From Cucumis sativus (taxonomy: Eukaryota > Streptophyta > Magnoliopsida > Cucurbitales > Cucurbitaceae), in NCBI RefSeq assembly GCF_000004075.3, contig NC_026655.2:11328723-11392722 (forward strand): a stretch of DNA of 64,000 nt, read 5' to 3'. Below are positions 1-11,022 of the stretch, piece by piece (within the stretch, counting starts at the first letter, position 1; each line of letters begins with the position of its first letter). The position numbers and the translations under genes are program-made. The notes beneath the pieces were generated by a model. The model was given only the letters and a program-made list of their open reading frames with translations, was not told the origin of the DNA and did no database searches.

Positions 1-124
1 CTATTCATGGTTGATTTCCCGGTGGGCTCGCTTTTTGGAATATGTTCCAGACATTTGTGCCCCTATAGTGACCAAAAGAAATGTCAAGTTTTCAGTTCGA
101 TGTCAGCAGGAAATGAGGGAGTAG
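1..124 (+). CDS. Possible 3'-terminal exon of an upstream gene (partial)
   Basis: The second frame is open from the window edge to a TAG at 122-124, giving about 40 residues that include ARFLEYVPDICAPIV and end in CQQEMRE. The composition (W, C, R, E) looks more protein-like than the surrounding AT-rich DNA, and the sequence becomes strongly AT-rich after the stop, as a 3' UTR would. I do not recognise the family. A second frame in the same stretch is open to a TGA near 129, so the assignment is weak. The sequence upstream of this window is needed to decide. Confidence 0.3.
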   Translation, partial: YSWLISRWARFLEYVPDICAPIVTKRNVKFSVRCQQEMRE

Positions 125-1125
125 ATTGAGGAGATACTTGAATCAAGTTTCTGAGCTGATGATGCTTGAAATTCTTGTAAGTAAATGGATAGTAGTTGAA
201 GACATGTCATCTTTCTTCCTATGGATTTTAATTTATCTGGTTATTGAATTAGTTAGTTTGTAAGAGGAATACGTCGATATTCTGAATTCTCCAACAATTT
301 CTTTAACTAAGGTTAGTTCTTGACATCAAATGATTTCGTGATATATCTTCTACTGGTAGCTCTGATCTGAAATGTCATTTACAATGTATATGTGTGTGTG
401 TTAGAATAAGTCTTAACAGTATTTGCTGCTGATGATGATTAGTTCTTAAAAAAATTGCTCTAATTCTTTAATTCCGAATTTTCTTTTCAAATACTAGAGA
501 AAGTTGCAAAATATTCCCTTTTCTTTTTTTCTTATCTAATATTGGATAGATATTTATATTTGAGACCATTGCAAATATAGCAATAAAGCTTAAAATTATA
601 AATATAGGAAGCTAATAGGTGTATATCGATGCTAAAGTCTATTACGGAATGATTTTGTTAATTTTGTATGATTCTTTTAAAATGTTGATAGCAATTACAT
701 TATAAATTATACCGTTGTATCCATTTCAAGATGTTTCTTCTCTCAGAATGTCCATATGGAAGGTATGTGACTAATTTTGAATGCCTATGGATTTGTAGTA
801 ATGCCTTATATTTTGACAACAACGTATCTTCACTAAATTATATCTTTAAATTTGGCTCTTTTAGTTAGATCTAATTGAGAGATGAGAGATGGTACATTGG
901 TATCCTTCTAGTTTTTATTAATGCTTTTTCTTAGAGGTATATGAAAAGCTACAATCAAGATTTTCTTAAATGAAGGATGTGAAATTCTTTAAAGTAATAA
1001 GAAAGATTGAAGTCTGTACTTGTTTCCTATAAGTTTTTGTCATAATCATATTGATGTAGTAGTAGATAATAAGAGTATTTTTCTGAGGCATTAAATATTC
1101 GTTTAATTAATTAATTTGTGACGCA
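125..1125. other. AT-rich non-coding stretch upstream of the MADS-box gene
   Basis: No convincing coding frame or mobile element was seen. The 5' part could be the 3' UTR of the partial exon at 1-124. The rest is ordinary AT-rich intergenic DNA leading into the MADS-box promoter. Confidence 0.5.
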
Positions 1126-1141
1126 CACGTGTGTATAAAAA
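1126..1141 (+). promoter_or_regulatory. G-box next to a TATA box of the MADS-box gene
   Basis: CACGTG at 1126-1131 lies within an ACACGTGT context, and TATAAAAA follows at 1134-1141. The TATA box is about 95 bases before the ATG at 1235, a normal distance for a short plant 5' leader. The G-box is a typical bZIP/bHLH site, but its use here is inference. Confidence 0.5.
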
Positions 1142-1234
1142 CGGTCTCGGACAGGCGGAAAGGTCATCCTCACTTCCGCTTTGAAGTTTTAACGGTCGAC
1201 TCTTTCTCTAAAACCCTCTTTCACTTTCTTGACG

Positions 1235-1843
1235 ATGAAGAAATCTTCAGGGCGTCGAAAGATTGAGATCAAAAGGCTTGACAAGAACACTACACGCCAG
1301 GTTACTTTCTCAAAACGTCGCGTCGGACTTTTCAACAAGGCAGCCGAGCTTTCCCTTCTCTGCGGCGCTGAGATCGCCATACTCCTCTTCTCCTCCCGCG
1401 GAAAAGTCTATACATTCGGCCATCCCAACGTCGACGCTCTCCTCGACCGCTTTCTCACTGGAAACTTTCTTCCGCCCAAGCCGGCGGAGGCGTATCTCCC
1501 TCTCCCGGAGTTGAATCTTGATCTCTGCAAAGCGGAAGCCGAATTTGAAATCGAGAAGAAGCGCGCGGTGGAGAGATTGAGGAATAGCGAGCGATTTTGG
1601 TGGGATGAGGCGCTGGAACGTATGAGAATGGATGAGTTGAAGTCATTCCGTTCTTCACTGCTCCAACTGAGAGCAAATGTGGCGGGGAGATTGGAGAAAA
1701 TTCGGGCGATGAGAATGGAAGATCCTCCGGTAACTCCATCGTGGTCGATCGTTCTTGGTGGAGAAAATCAATGTGCGGCGTCGTTTCACGTGGGTGAAAA
1801 TCAGTCGTTTGCGATGGATTGGGAAGAGGAGATTTGGGGTTAG
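1235..1843 (+). CDS. Type I MADS-box transcription factor, AGL61/AGL62-like (M-alpha)
   Basis: This is a single-exon frame of 202 aa with an SRF-type MADS domain at about residues 6-65. It includes the basic stretch KRLDKNTTRQVTFSKRRVGL and the downstream core AELSLLCGAEIAILLFSS. There is no keratin-like K domain. A short leucine-rich stretch follows at about residues 120-150, and the C-terminus ends with acidic residues. The lack of introns, the missing K domain and the domain variant are typical of type I M-alpha proteins, which bind CArG boxes as heterodimers in the nucleus. In Arabidopsis AGL61 and AGL62 act in the central cell and endosperm. The ATG at 1235 is chosen; an in-frame TTG at 1229 is not a plausible plant start. 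The exact orthologue cannot be named from sequence alone. Confidence 0.9.
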   Translation: MKKSSGRRKIEIKRLDKNTTRQVTFSKRRVGLFNKAAELSLLCGAEIAILLFSSRGKVYTFGHPNVDALLDRFLTGNFLPPKPAEAYLPLPELNLDLCKAEAEFEIEKKRAVERLRNSERFWWDEALERMRMDELKSFRSSLLQLRANVAGRLEKIRAMRMEDPPVTPSWSIVLGGENQCAASFHVGENQSFAMDWEEEIWG

Positions 1844-4177
1844 GTTTTATATATGTATATTTCATATGTTATGAAAATTGATAACAATAGTTTTAGAGTA
1901 AATGAGTAGTGATTGATTCAGTGCTTCACTTCATCACAAATTAATTCTCTTCTCACTTTCAATCTCACTTCAGTTTATTTGGACTATAGGTAGGGCTCTC
2001 ACCCTAAAACCAACAACAAATAACATTTGTGTCAAATCATATCATGTCCACCACCATGGCTATGCTTTTCTGTAATTAAATAGTTTAATTAATTAATCTT
2101 GAATGATTGAAACTTCTAATTAATTTGTAGGTCTATTAGATCAATATTGAATGGTTCAATTATATAAAGAAAACCTACAATAAAGATAAGATTAACAAAT
2201 GTATATAGATATATTATAATATAAAGTTAGTCTTGAATAAGATCTAAAGTTAACTTACAATTACTGTGAATAAGATTGTCATACTAAAACTATATGTTAT
2301 GATAAATATAAACAATTGAATATCACATTCATTTAATTACATGATGTTTAATAAATTAACTAATTGAATCTAGTTATTGTTTAATTAAACTAAATTATAT
2401 GTAATTTTAATAAATAATAATGATAAAAAAAATCTCCCATGTAGTTGCAGGGGAATGGAGTGGATATAATATCCCTCTCGATACACTAATAGAATTTTCA
2501 TTCATTGATCTTCAAATACTTAGAAGTCTTGAGTTTTATGTCATAAAATTCGTGATTTGTAAATAATAAACAAAATAATTTATTATTTAATGAAGATATT
2601 ATTCGATAAATATGTTGTTGAGTAAGTGATTTGCTTGTTATAACATTAAATCCAATAAACTAAAATCTTCTGATTATAATATGTAATACTTGAACTTTAT
2701 TTGTTGACATAAAAATTAAATTCGAGTAAAAAGCCTAAACGGTCTATAGTATAGAGATTAAGTTTAGATACTTTATTATGGGGACACAATAATTGATACG
2801 ACCCACTTTGTATTTAATAGCTAAAGAGAGTGCAAAACAAAATTCAATCCTACTCGTTATTAGAGATAATGTAGAGAGGTCGTTGTTCCCTATGTTAAAT
2901 CTAAGCCATGAGCAAGGGGCCCCACCCACCCTCTCATTGGTATTATAGGGGACGACTCAATTTGGTGGTTAGACCACAAACTAATTGTTTATTAGAGGAA
3001 TGATGGTAATTAAGGAATGAGAAGTAATTTCAGGAGTTAAACGGTAATTTTGATCAAGTTGTGTTGATAATGATTGAGAATGAGTATGAATGTAACAACC
3101 AGTTCAATTTACATGTTATTTATGTATAAGTATAAGTGGAGAAGAATGAATGGATTAATAGCTTATTGATGCATATGGTAATTGTTTGAAAATGATCACA
3201 TTACTGCTCCTCAAAAACTCTTATTCTTCTTTCACCCATCAACCCTTGATTTCTTCTAAAAGAGAATAGTGAGGTAACCTATAGGTTGTGTCTTGTGCTG
3301 TGAAGAAGGGTGAGATTGTGTTTGTGTGCATGTTGAATCACGAAGCCTTGTATTCTACTGCCTTACATTAAATTATTTGAAAGATAAGTAATGTTGACTT
3401 TTATTGATATGTTTACTATTTGATTCTTTAGATCATTATTATTTAATACTTGATAAAACAAGAATACAAATATGATTTAATAGTAAAAGTAATAAGCAAT
3501 TAAATGTTGAGTAAGAATGGGAAATGAAGCAGTGTATAAATTAAAGGCCAAATATTAAACCAAAAAATTGACAATACATACATTCTTATGAATGTATGAA
3601 GTTGGTTACTGACATCTTATCTCACTATTTATCTATTTCAATAAATATTTCTCAATTATTCCATTTCCAATTGCATTCAATACCCAATAATTGAGATAAA
3701 TTCCAGGTGTTTTCTTTTAATTAAAATAAACCTCATTTTCACCGGCAAAATTGGACTTTCTCACAAAAAGAAAAGAAAAGAAAACTAATATAATTAATTT
3801 CATATCCTTCAAAACGTCGACGTCTCGTCCACTTCTTTCACTTTCCCGCCAACATATAGTTTATGATTATTTGAATTCAGACAGCGCCCAACACATTGCT
3901 CCAGAAGCTGCCACCTGTCACATCCACACCAAAATTTAAAGAAGAAGAAAACATTCGTCCTTTGTTTTTAAGAGAAGAAAAATTCGAACTCTTCTGCTTC
4001 ATCTCCATCTTCTTCTTCTTCTTCTGATTCCAAAATCAAAACCCTTGAAATCCTCTGAATGAATCAAATCAAACACTGCACAATCTTTCTTCATCTTCCA
4101 AGCTCATTGCGTTTTTGATATCTATATTTTTTTTCTTTGTTTTCAACGTCTTCGAGGTATCCAGTTTTTCTTCATCC
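1844..4177. other. AT-rich intergenic region; 5' leader of the next gene at its end
   Basis: No coding frame with recognisable content was found. The stretch at 2700-2940 is less AT-rich, but I cannot name it. The CT-rich block at about 3960-4110 looks like the 5' UTR of the gene starting at 4178. Short frames at 2744-2929 and 3751-3939 have no recognisable content. Confidence 0.5.
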
Positions 4178-6464
4178 ATGGCGAAGGTCATGAAGCCCTC
4201 TTCTCGCTACACTTCCTACGATATCCGATCTTCTACTTCCTCCCATTTCTCCGACCCTTCTTCTTCCTCTGACTTCAACATCAAGTCTCCTCTCCCTCCT
4301 AATTCCTCTTCTTCGCGCGCCCTTGTTAAAACCAAGCCTTCTGATCTGGCTAGGGCTAAGGTGAAGCCCTCGGATCAGAATTTGACGGCGATGGTGAAGA
4401 AATTTATGGAGAAGCGATCTGGTTCGAAGCCGAAGACACTGAAGCATGCAGCTGGGTTGGTGATTTCTTCCGATTTGATTGCGGAGGATTTGAAGAAGAC
4501 GGCGAGGAAAGGGACGAACTTTGGTGGCTTGCATAAGAAGCTGTTTGGGAAGGGAACGGTGGAGAAGAAGGAGGTGAAGGAGGTGAAGGCGTTGACGGAG
4601 GTGAAAGGGAATACGAGGACGTTGGCGATGGTGCTGAGGAGTGAAAGAGAGCTTTTGAGTTTGAATAAGGACCAAGAGTTGGAGATCACTGAGCTCAAAT
4701 TAGTTCTGGAGGAGAAGTACAGAGAGGTTAGGACTGCAGATACTATTCCTAATTTTACTTCACTTTTTACCTTCAGTTCTAAATTACATAACAAATTTGA
4801 ATAGATGGTAAACTTAACGCACTTGTGATAAATTTTCATTTTTTCTTTTTTCCTATTAGATTTACGACAAGTTAGGATTAGGAATAAGAATATTTTGTAG
4901 TTGAATTCTTTTGGTCATGCTAGATCATACTCTTTAGCTGGACATAGCATTCTCGTTATTAAGTTCGGTCTTTTGTCTATGTTTGATTTTTTGGTGAGGT
5001 TTGAATGTTTCGTGAATGGATTTCAGTACTTATATAGTTAGATTTTGTGGTTTTTCTGGATATAAAAGAGAAATATATATATATATATCCATTATTTAGA
5101 TTTATGATTAGTGAATGATGTGGCTATAATTTTGCACATATGGGTTGTTAACGCAACATTGTTGCTTATCTTGATGCTATCAGATTGAGAAGTTGAAGGA
5201 TTTGTGTTTGAAGCAAAGAGAAGAAATAAAGTCACTGAAGAATGCAGTGTTATTTCCTGATGTTATGAACTCTCAGCTTCAAAATATGCTTGAAAAGCAG
5301 GACTCAGAATTGAAGCAAGCCAAACAAATCATCCCCACTCTACAAAAGCAGGTCACCACTCTCACTGGCCAGCTTTATTCCCTTGCCGAGGACCTTGCTG
5401 AGGTATGAATTAATGCAATGCTCTTTACATGTATCCTTGAGAAACATAACATGGAAGACCTGAAACGTAGGATACCTCTAATATGAAATATGAAAGTCAT
5501 ACTGCTTAGAACACAGTCTCTACTGAAATTTGGACTTTACTTTATGTTTGTTGTACTGAATAGCTGTTACCGGATGAGTTTTTGCTGCTTTCTCTTTAGA
5601 GATCGGTTTACCTTATAGCACAACTGACATTATATTTTTGAGCAGGTGAAGGCAGATAAATATTCAGGAAAGTCTTGGTTACAAGGTAGTATCTCTCCTC
5701 ACACACCAACATATGATCACGAAGATGCTTCTAACTCATTGGTAAGCACAAAAGCTATCCTTCCATCTTCATGTCTGTTATTGTAAGTTGTACCGTTGCT
5801 ACACATGACTTCTGTTACGCTTGCCCAGCTTGCACATATGAGAAAAATTTGAGGTTACTGTTAAATTATTTCTGAAAATAAGAGTTTAGGAAGATAACAA
5901 GTAGGGACATCGACATCATCTATTTAATATTTATCTACTAGATGTAATATCACTCATCTAGACTTCATGTAATTCAGGAATTCAGTGTATGTGATCCAAC
6001 ATCCCCTGGCAGTCCAGATGATTTTTTGCTGAAGGATGTAAATCCCTGTTTAACGCCCTATTATGCAACTAAATCTAAGGTATAACTTTCCACTTCTGTT
6101 GTTAGTTCCTCACATCCCAAGATCGTTCGTTCAACTAACTAATCAACTGAACTCATTCTTGCAGGAGTTTGAGGCAATGGGATATGATTCTCCTCGAGAT
6201 GAAATTCTACCCAGAACAGAATGGAATCAGGCTTTAAATCTTGTTCTAGGAAGTTGTCCAAAAGTTCTGATTGCAAACAGATTTCCAACAAAGCAAACAC
6301 AACAAAGACAGGCCGACAATCCGACGAGGCCAAATACACGTATGGAAAGCCAATGCGTAAATTTTACTGAACCTCATTTTTTTTTACCAGCTTGGGTTCA
6401 TATTTTTGTTCCATCTGCATATCTTCTTGTACTTCGTCACCCACTATCACCGTATGAATCGTAG
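4178..6464 (+). CDS. Plant coiled-coil protein of unknown function (5 exons)
   Basis: Exons read from GT-AG junctions are 4178-4726, 5184-5402, 5646-5741, 5978-6079 and 6165-6464. Every junction is phase 0, giving about 421 aa. Residues 1-60 are Ser/Pro-rich and probably disordered. Residues 60-150 are basic (KKLFGKGTVEKKEVKEVK). Residues 150-255 form a heptad-like coiled coil (RSERELLSLNKDQELEITEL and the exon-2 segment with LEKQDSELKQAKQ). No catalytic motif is visible. It resembles plant proteins usually annotated as myosin heavy chain-like or uncharacterised; I do not assign a function. The last exon is uncertain: the frame runs to a TAG at 6464, but possible donor sites at about 6338 and 6350 could lead to a further exon, and the final 25 hydrophobic codons look less protein-like. 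Confidence 0.75.
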
Positions 6465-7425
6465 TTTTATATTGGATTTGATCCAACAACTGAGGCTATA
6501 ATGCCAGCCATGCTTCTTTGTTTAGTCCTTGGACAGAGAATGGTCCATTTGAGCTTTAGAGGGAGAAATACCATTGTATACATGCTACATTTGAAAAGCT
6601 CATCAATAATATTAAACGGTCCTCTTCCTTGAGAATTGTTACTATTATGCATCTCCACATTCCCTATGGAAAACCAATCTGTTATCAGCCCTAACCCTTA
6701 AGATTAATATCGTGGGTTATGTTCCATTTACTTCCCTGCAATCTTAATTAGGAATGGAAATGAATCATTGTTGGACTCATTCCATTTTGAACTTTGAATT
6801 AGAAATCAATTGCGAGTTCTCCAACTTTTTACAATGTCCCAGTCTCCACAAAATTGTTATGAATTTGACTATGATTCTTTGATTTTGTGAATTTACACCA
6901 TGTATTTTTGTTCATACTTGTGTTCATTGTGCCGCTCACAATATCCAATGCACCTTCCATGTATGAGTTGAAATGTTGCCAAGTACTGGAAAACTTACAC
7001 CCAACCTTTTTCATTTACGAAATGAATAAGGAGTTGGAAGGATTAAATTCCATTGCGCAAGCAAATGATCACATTTTGTTTTGACTTTGGAAAGATGAAA
7101 TACATAAATAATTAAATTACAGAGAACACATGCTACAAAATTAATTCTAGGTTAAACATACAATTGATGATAAAAGAATATCTTTGTCGATTGTCATTCA
7201 AATCTCTTCCAAATCTCGATGATACTATTTCTTTGTAAAACGCCTCCAAAAGCTCTTTCGTCTATTCTTTGACAAAGATTGATCGGTGGGAATTGTGTTT
7301 CTGAGAGAGAAAAATGGAAATGAGGAATCAAGTTTATGTGAAGTTTCTTCAGAGAGAGAAACTATAGAGGATCAGAGGAATAACCACCAATTTTTCGACG
7401 TATATCTGCATCGCGTTAGGAAAAT
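6465..7425. other. Non-coding downstream region
   Basis: This probably contains the 3' UTR of the coiled-coil gene followed by AT-rich intergenic DNA. Short frames here have no recognisable content. Confidence 0.5.
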
Positions 7426-7542
7426 GGAAATAACTATTTAATTGTTTCCTTTTTTCGACATGTACGTGTACGGCTCAGGGATTGGAAATAACTATTTAAT
7501 TGTTTCCTTTTTTTCGACATGTACGTGTACGGCTCAGGGATT
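7426..7542 (+). repeat. Direct tandem duplication, unit about 58 bp
   Basis: Two nearly identical copies start with GGAAATAACTATTTAATTG, one at 7426 and the other at 7484. They differ mainly by one T in a T run. Each contains ACATGTACGTGTACGG. The near identity suggests a recent duplication. Confidence 0.85.
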
Positions 7543-7802
7543 GGGTGGTCATGAATTCAACGTCCAGATAGATTACATTTGTCGAGACACACCTTACAAT
7601 GTCAATGAAGGTGCTATTTCCCAACGTTCCCGAAGCGATAAAATGCGATATCATCGATTTCTTGCAGTGATCAAAGGTTATCTTTTGCTAACCTAAACAT
7701 GTATGTGGAGACATACAAGTGGATAGTCTAAATGGTATGTAGTAGATGGATAAGGTTGGAATCCTACAAATTATTTGATCCTAATCCTGCATGTATAAAA
7801 CG

Positions 7803-7881
7803 AGTTCGTATAAGACTGGACCATAAAATGAGCAGAGGTATTCTATACAACAAGTTCGTATAAGACTGGACCATAAAATGA
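7803..7881 (+). repeat. Direct repeat, period 50 bp
   Basis: A 29-base segment starting AGTTCGTATAAGACTGGACC occurs at 7803 and again at 7853. The spacer is not repeated a third time. Confidence 0.8.
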
Positions 7882-8093
7882 ATAATCTCTCTTATTAAGA
7901 TCGTTACTAGTTGAGACCACATTTCACCAAGATGACCATAGGTGATTTGACCTAAATCTTGAGTGAGTTGTGAACTCTTGCCTATGAAGACATCTAGTCA
8001 TATATGTTAGATTGAATAGTCATAACATAACTAAATATTATAACATAACTAAATATTAATGTCAGGTTCCAAATGTTCCTGAATCTCTTTGAA

Positions 8094-8240
8094 GATTGAT
8101 TCAGGCTCCCCCGAATTCTAGAGTTGATCTCTCAATGATCTTCTCATCGACACGCTACCAAGACCAGTACAGGCTCCCCCTGGCTTTTAGAATGGATCCC
8201 TCGAGTCAGCGATCTTCTTGTCGACATATTCCTTATCAAT
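8094..8240 (+). repeat. Diverged tandem duplication (about 75-80 bp unit)
   Basis: CAGGCTCCCCC occurs at about 8101 and 8170. Each copy is followed by a GAATTCTAGAGTTGATC-like or GAATGGATCCC segment and then by a copy of GATCTTCT(C/T)(A/G)TCGACA. The two halves are clearly related but diverged. Confidence 0.6.
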
Positions 8241-8359
8241 CTATGCACTTCGTTATCTTCTTCATAGGTTATTCAAAAGCCTGTAAACTATGGTGAATAT
8301 ATTAGAGATAAATATACATGAAGTTCTTTACCTTCTTTTCGTCTCTTCTCTTCTTGGTA

Positions 8360-8410
8360 GGTTATCTAGTATATCGTTCATCGCGGTTATCTAGTATATC
8401 GTTCATCGCC
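8360..8410 (+). repeat. Direct tandem duplication, period 25 bp
   Basis: GGTTATCTAGTATATCGTTC occurs at 8360 and at 8385, each followed by ATCGC. It is a perfect two-copy tandem repeat. Confidence 0.85.
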
Positions 8411-8739
8411 CCCTTAAACGACGCTTAATATATCTTATTAAAAAAATATCTTCTCCATAAAATAAGGAACTAACCTTATTAAGATTCCTTCATAGTAGGA
8501 GCCTCTAAAAAGAATTTTATTTATTTAAAAAAGATTATAATCTATTTGCCAAAATATGTTAACACATCAGAGGAATCAATGGTACTTAATAAGTTAAATG
8601 TAACTACAACGGTAAAATGGTAATTTTTGGTCTAGTTGTACTTACGAGCAAGTTGTGAAGGGTCATTGCACTATTGGTTAGTTATATCTAATGGACATAA
8701 AAATTTATCTACCGTTAGAAGGGAATGACCAATAATTAA

Positions 8740-9180
8740 TGTCACAACAACACAACAAACAATAAAATCACAAACTCAACAGAATCTCGGCAAGCCAACC
8801 AACAATGAAATAACAAACTCAACAGAATCACAACAAGACAACTAAGAATGAACTCACAAGCTCAATAAAATTATGCTACCGTCAATTATACCGTCAATAT
8901 TTCAATATTTATGCTACTGTCTCAAAAAAACTCAAAATAGAACCATGCTACTGTCAACCTTCAATATTTATGCTATTTCAATATTTTATGCCATTGTTAA
9001 CATGTTAACGTCTCAACAAACTCAAAATAGAATTATGTACTGTCAACATACTACTGTCTTTACTGTCTCAACAAACTCAAAATACATACTATTGTCTCTC
9101 TATCTCAACATGCTACTATCAATTGAATTCCACAAACTATTGAAATAGAACTATGCTACAGTCAATATTTATTTTAAAAC
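8740..9180 (+). repeat. Degenerate repeat region built on CTCAACAAACTCAAAATAG
   Basis: Variants of CTCAACA(A/G)AACTCAAAATAGAA and ATGCTACTGTCAAC recur irregularly across this stretch. No fixed period was established by eye, and no coding content is recognisable. Confidence 0.5.
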
Positions 9181-9204
9181 AACCAAATAACTAATTGAAA
9201 GTTA

Positions 9205-9550
9205 ATGTACTTGCGGAGGAGGGATTGGGATATGAGATTGGAGATGGACGGAACAGATGTCTCAAATCTGAGACGGAGGAGGAGACGCAAAGGTTAAGAT
9301 TGGAGACGGGCGAGGGCTACGGGCCAGTCTCGTCGTCTTGGGTTTGGATAGAATGGATGTCTCAGATATGAGACGGAGGAAAATACGCAGAGGTTGAGAT
9401 CGAAGACAGGCAGAAGCTACAGATCTTGTCGTCTTGGGTTGGGATGAAATGAATGCGTCTCGGATCTAAGATGGAGGAGGAGATGTCAGAGAGTTGAGAC
9501 GAAGGAGGAGACGTTGGAGAGTTTAGACGAAGGAGAAGACGCTGGAGGTC
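9205..9550 (+). repeat. Degenerate purine-rich repeat region (GAGACGGAGGAGGAGACG motif)
   Basis: GAGACGGAGGAGGAGACG-like segments recur at about 9270, 9372, 9470, 9495 and 9525. They are interspersed with GTCTC(A/G)GAT and TCGTCTTGGGTTGGGAT segments that also recur. This looks like a decayed minisatellite. Confidence 0.5.
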
Positions 9551-9589
9551 CTAAAAGAAATTAACAAACCTAATTTGTTTTTTTTATTA

Positions 9590-9770
9590 AATAATATATA
9601 ATTATATTAATTCGGGTTGGATTGAGTTAAACCAAAATTTTCAACTCCCAACCGGAAAAAATCAATTTTTTTAACCCAATACAACTCATATTTTAACCTA
9701 ACCCAACTTAATCCTTATTATATGAGTTAGGTAATGCAGGTTATTTGAGTTCAACTCATATTATTAATAT
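9590..9770 (+). repeat. Dispersed repeat, copy A (related to 58486-58680)
   Basis: The block has TTAATTCGGGTTGGATTGAG near its start, followed by AAAAAATCAATTTTTTTAACCC and CTCATATTTTAACCTAACCC, then a TTATTTGAGTTCAACTCATA-like end. The same order of segments is present at 58486-58680, 49 kb away, so both belong to one dispersed family. No coding capacity was seen. Confidence 0.7.
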
Positions 9771-9984
9771 AGATGCACATTGATAAGCTTAGTGTCCACC
9801 ATATGTCATTTCCTTAATCATCCAACACCATTTACATATGGAGAAATCATCTCTGAGTGACCAAGTAATCCATCACATACTTGCCATTTTTTTAGTAATT
9901 ATAATTGATGACAATTTTATGAATAATAATTAAGAATATAACAATATTTAAAAAAATTACAAATATAACAAAACATCGTTATAG

Positions 9985-10110
9985 ACTTGTATCGTTGATA
10001 GATTTGTATGATTTATCAATGATAGACCAATATTTACAATATGATCTATCAGTGATAGACTTATATCATTGATAAAATTTGACAAATTTTGCTATATTTA
10101 CATTTTTTTT
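9985..10110 (+). repeat. Repeat with alternating short palindromes (ATCATTGATAGAC family)
   Basis: TATCGTTGATAGA, TATCAATGATAGACC, CTATCAGTGATAGAC and TATCATTGATAAA follow one another within about 90 bases. Each contains a short self-complementary core. This kind of sequence is, from memory, common in cucurbit intergenic DNA. Confidence 0.5.
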
Positions 10111-11022
10111 AAAATGTAAATAATATATTTAATTATTTTGGCTAAATTTGCAACTACATTTTTCTTTTTATAAATAGAGAGCTTAGTTGGAATAGTAAAA
10201 ATACACTCGTATAAATGGATTTTCCAATAAATGCATTTACAAATAAATGGGATATGGATCTTTTATTTTAAAAATTTTCTAATATCTAATTTATTTATTT
10301 ATATTATATTATAAGTTAATTTTTATAAATATTAGGAAACACCCAAATATTATTTAAAAAAAAAGTACAAAATAGAAAATGAAAAATGAAATCGAGAGTG
10401 AACCATTTAAAAGAAGTATGGTGTAAAACGAAAAGGATTCTCCGCCTATTCTGGAGGTTTTGGCTGCCATTCTCGATTGTACTTACCCCCACACTCAGCT
10501 CCGTCTTCCTCTTCTCTTCTAGGTTCCACCACCGCCACCACCATCACCATCCTTCTCTTTCACTCAATTCTCTCTTTCCTTCCCTTTTCCCCTTTCTCCC
10601 CGCACTTTCCCCACCCACCTCCTCTTCAGCCTCTTTCCCTTACAATCCCCTCATCGGTGCGCCGCCAACCACCAATCCGTTCTTCTCCGATACATCCATA
10701 TCTATCCTCTTTTTTCTTTCCACTATTTTCTCCCCAAGACCCTTCTCCTATTTCCCTGATTCTGATCGTTTTCATTACCTGCCGGTGATTTCACCGTCCT
10801 GAGTTTCTGGTACAATCACCGACTCGGACTCTGATTGATCGGCTTAAGTTTGTTCTTTTCTCTTTCTCTCTTTCCCTTTGAACGGTTTTTCCTGCTTTGA
10901 AACCCTAAATTTCATTTGAAGGTTTGCTTTCTTGTATTGATGCAGTTGTGATTCCTTTTGTGTGCCTAGCTACTGGGTTCTTCTTTATTTGTTTTGTTAA
11001 CTCCGAATTGGGTGTTTAGGAG
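10111..11022 (+). promoter_or_regulatory. Promoter and 5' leader region of the NAR1 gene
   Basis: AT-rich DNA changes at about 10480 into a CT-rich leader with CCACCACCGCCACCACCATC and long pyrimidine runs, typical of plant 5' UTRs. A possible UTR intron runs from a donor after TTTGAAG near 10921 to an acceptor at about 11019 (GGTGTTTAG). A 138-aa frame at 10386-10802 is low complexity and is not called as a gene. Confidence 0.5.

Noticed and set aside
1229..1234. Alternative MADS start two codons upstream
   Set aside because: The codon is TTG. The ATG at 1235 starts the normal MADS N-terminus.
10386..10802. 138-codon frame rich in Ser, Pro, Phe and His
   Set aside because: Low complexity from a CT-rich leader with CCACCA repeats. 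It lies in the probable promoter and 5' UTR of NAR1.
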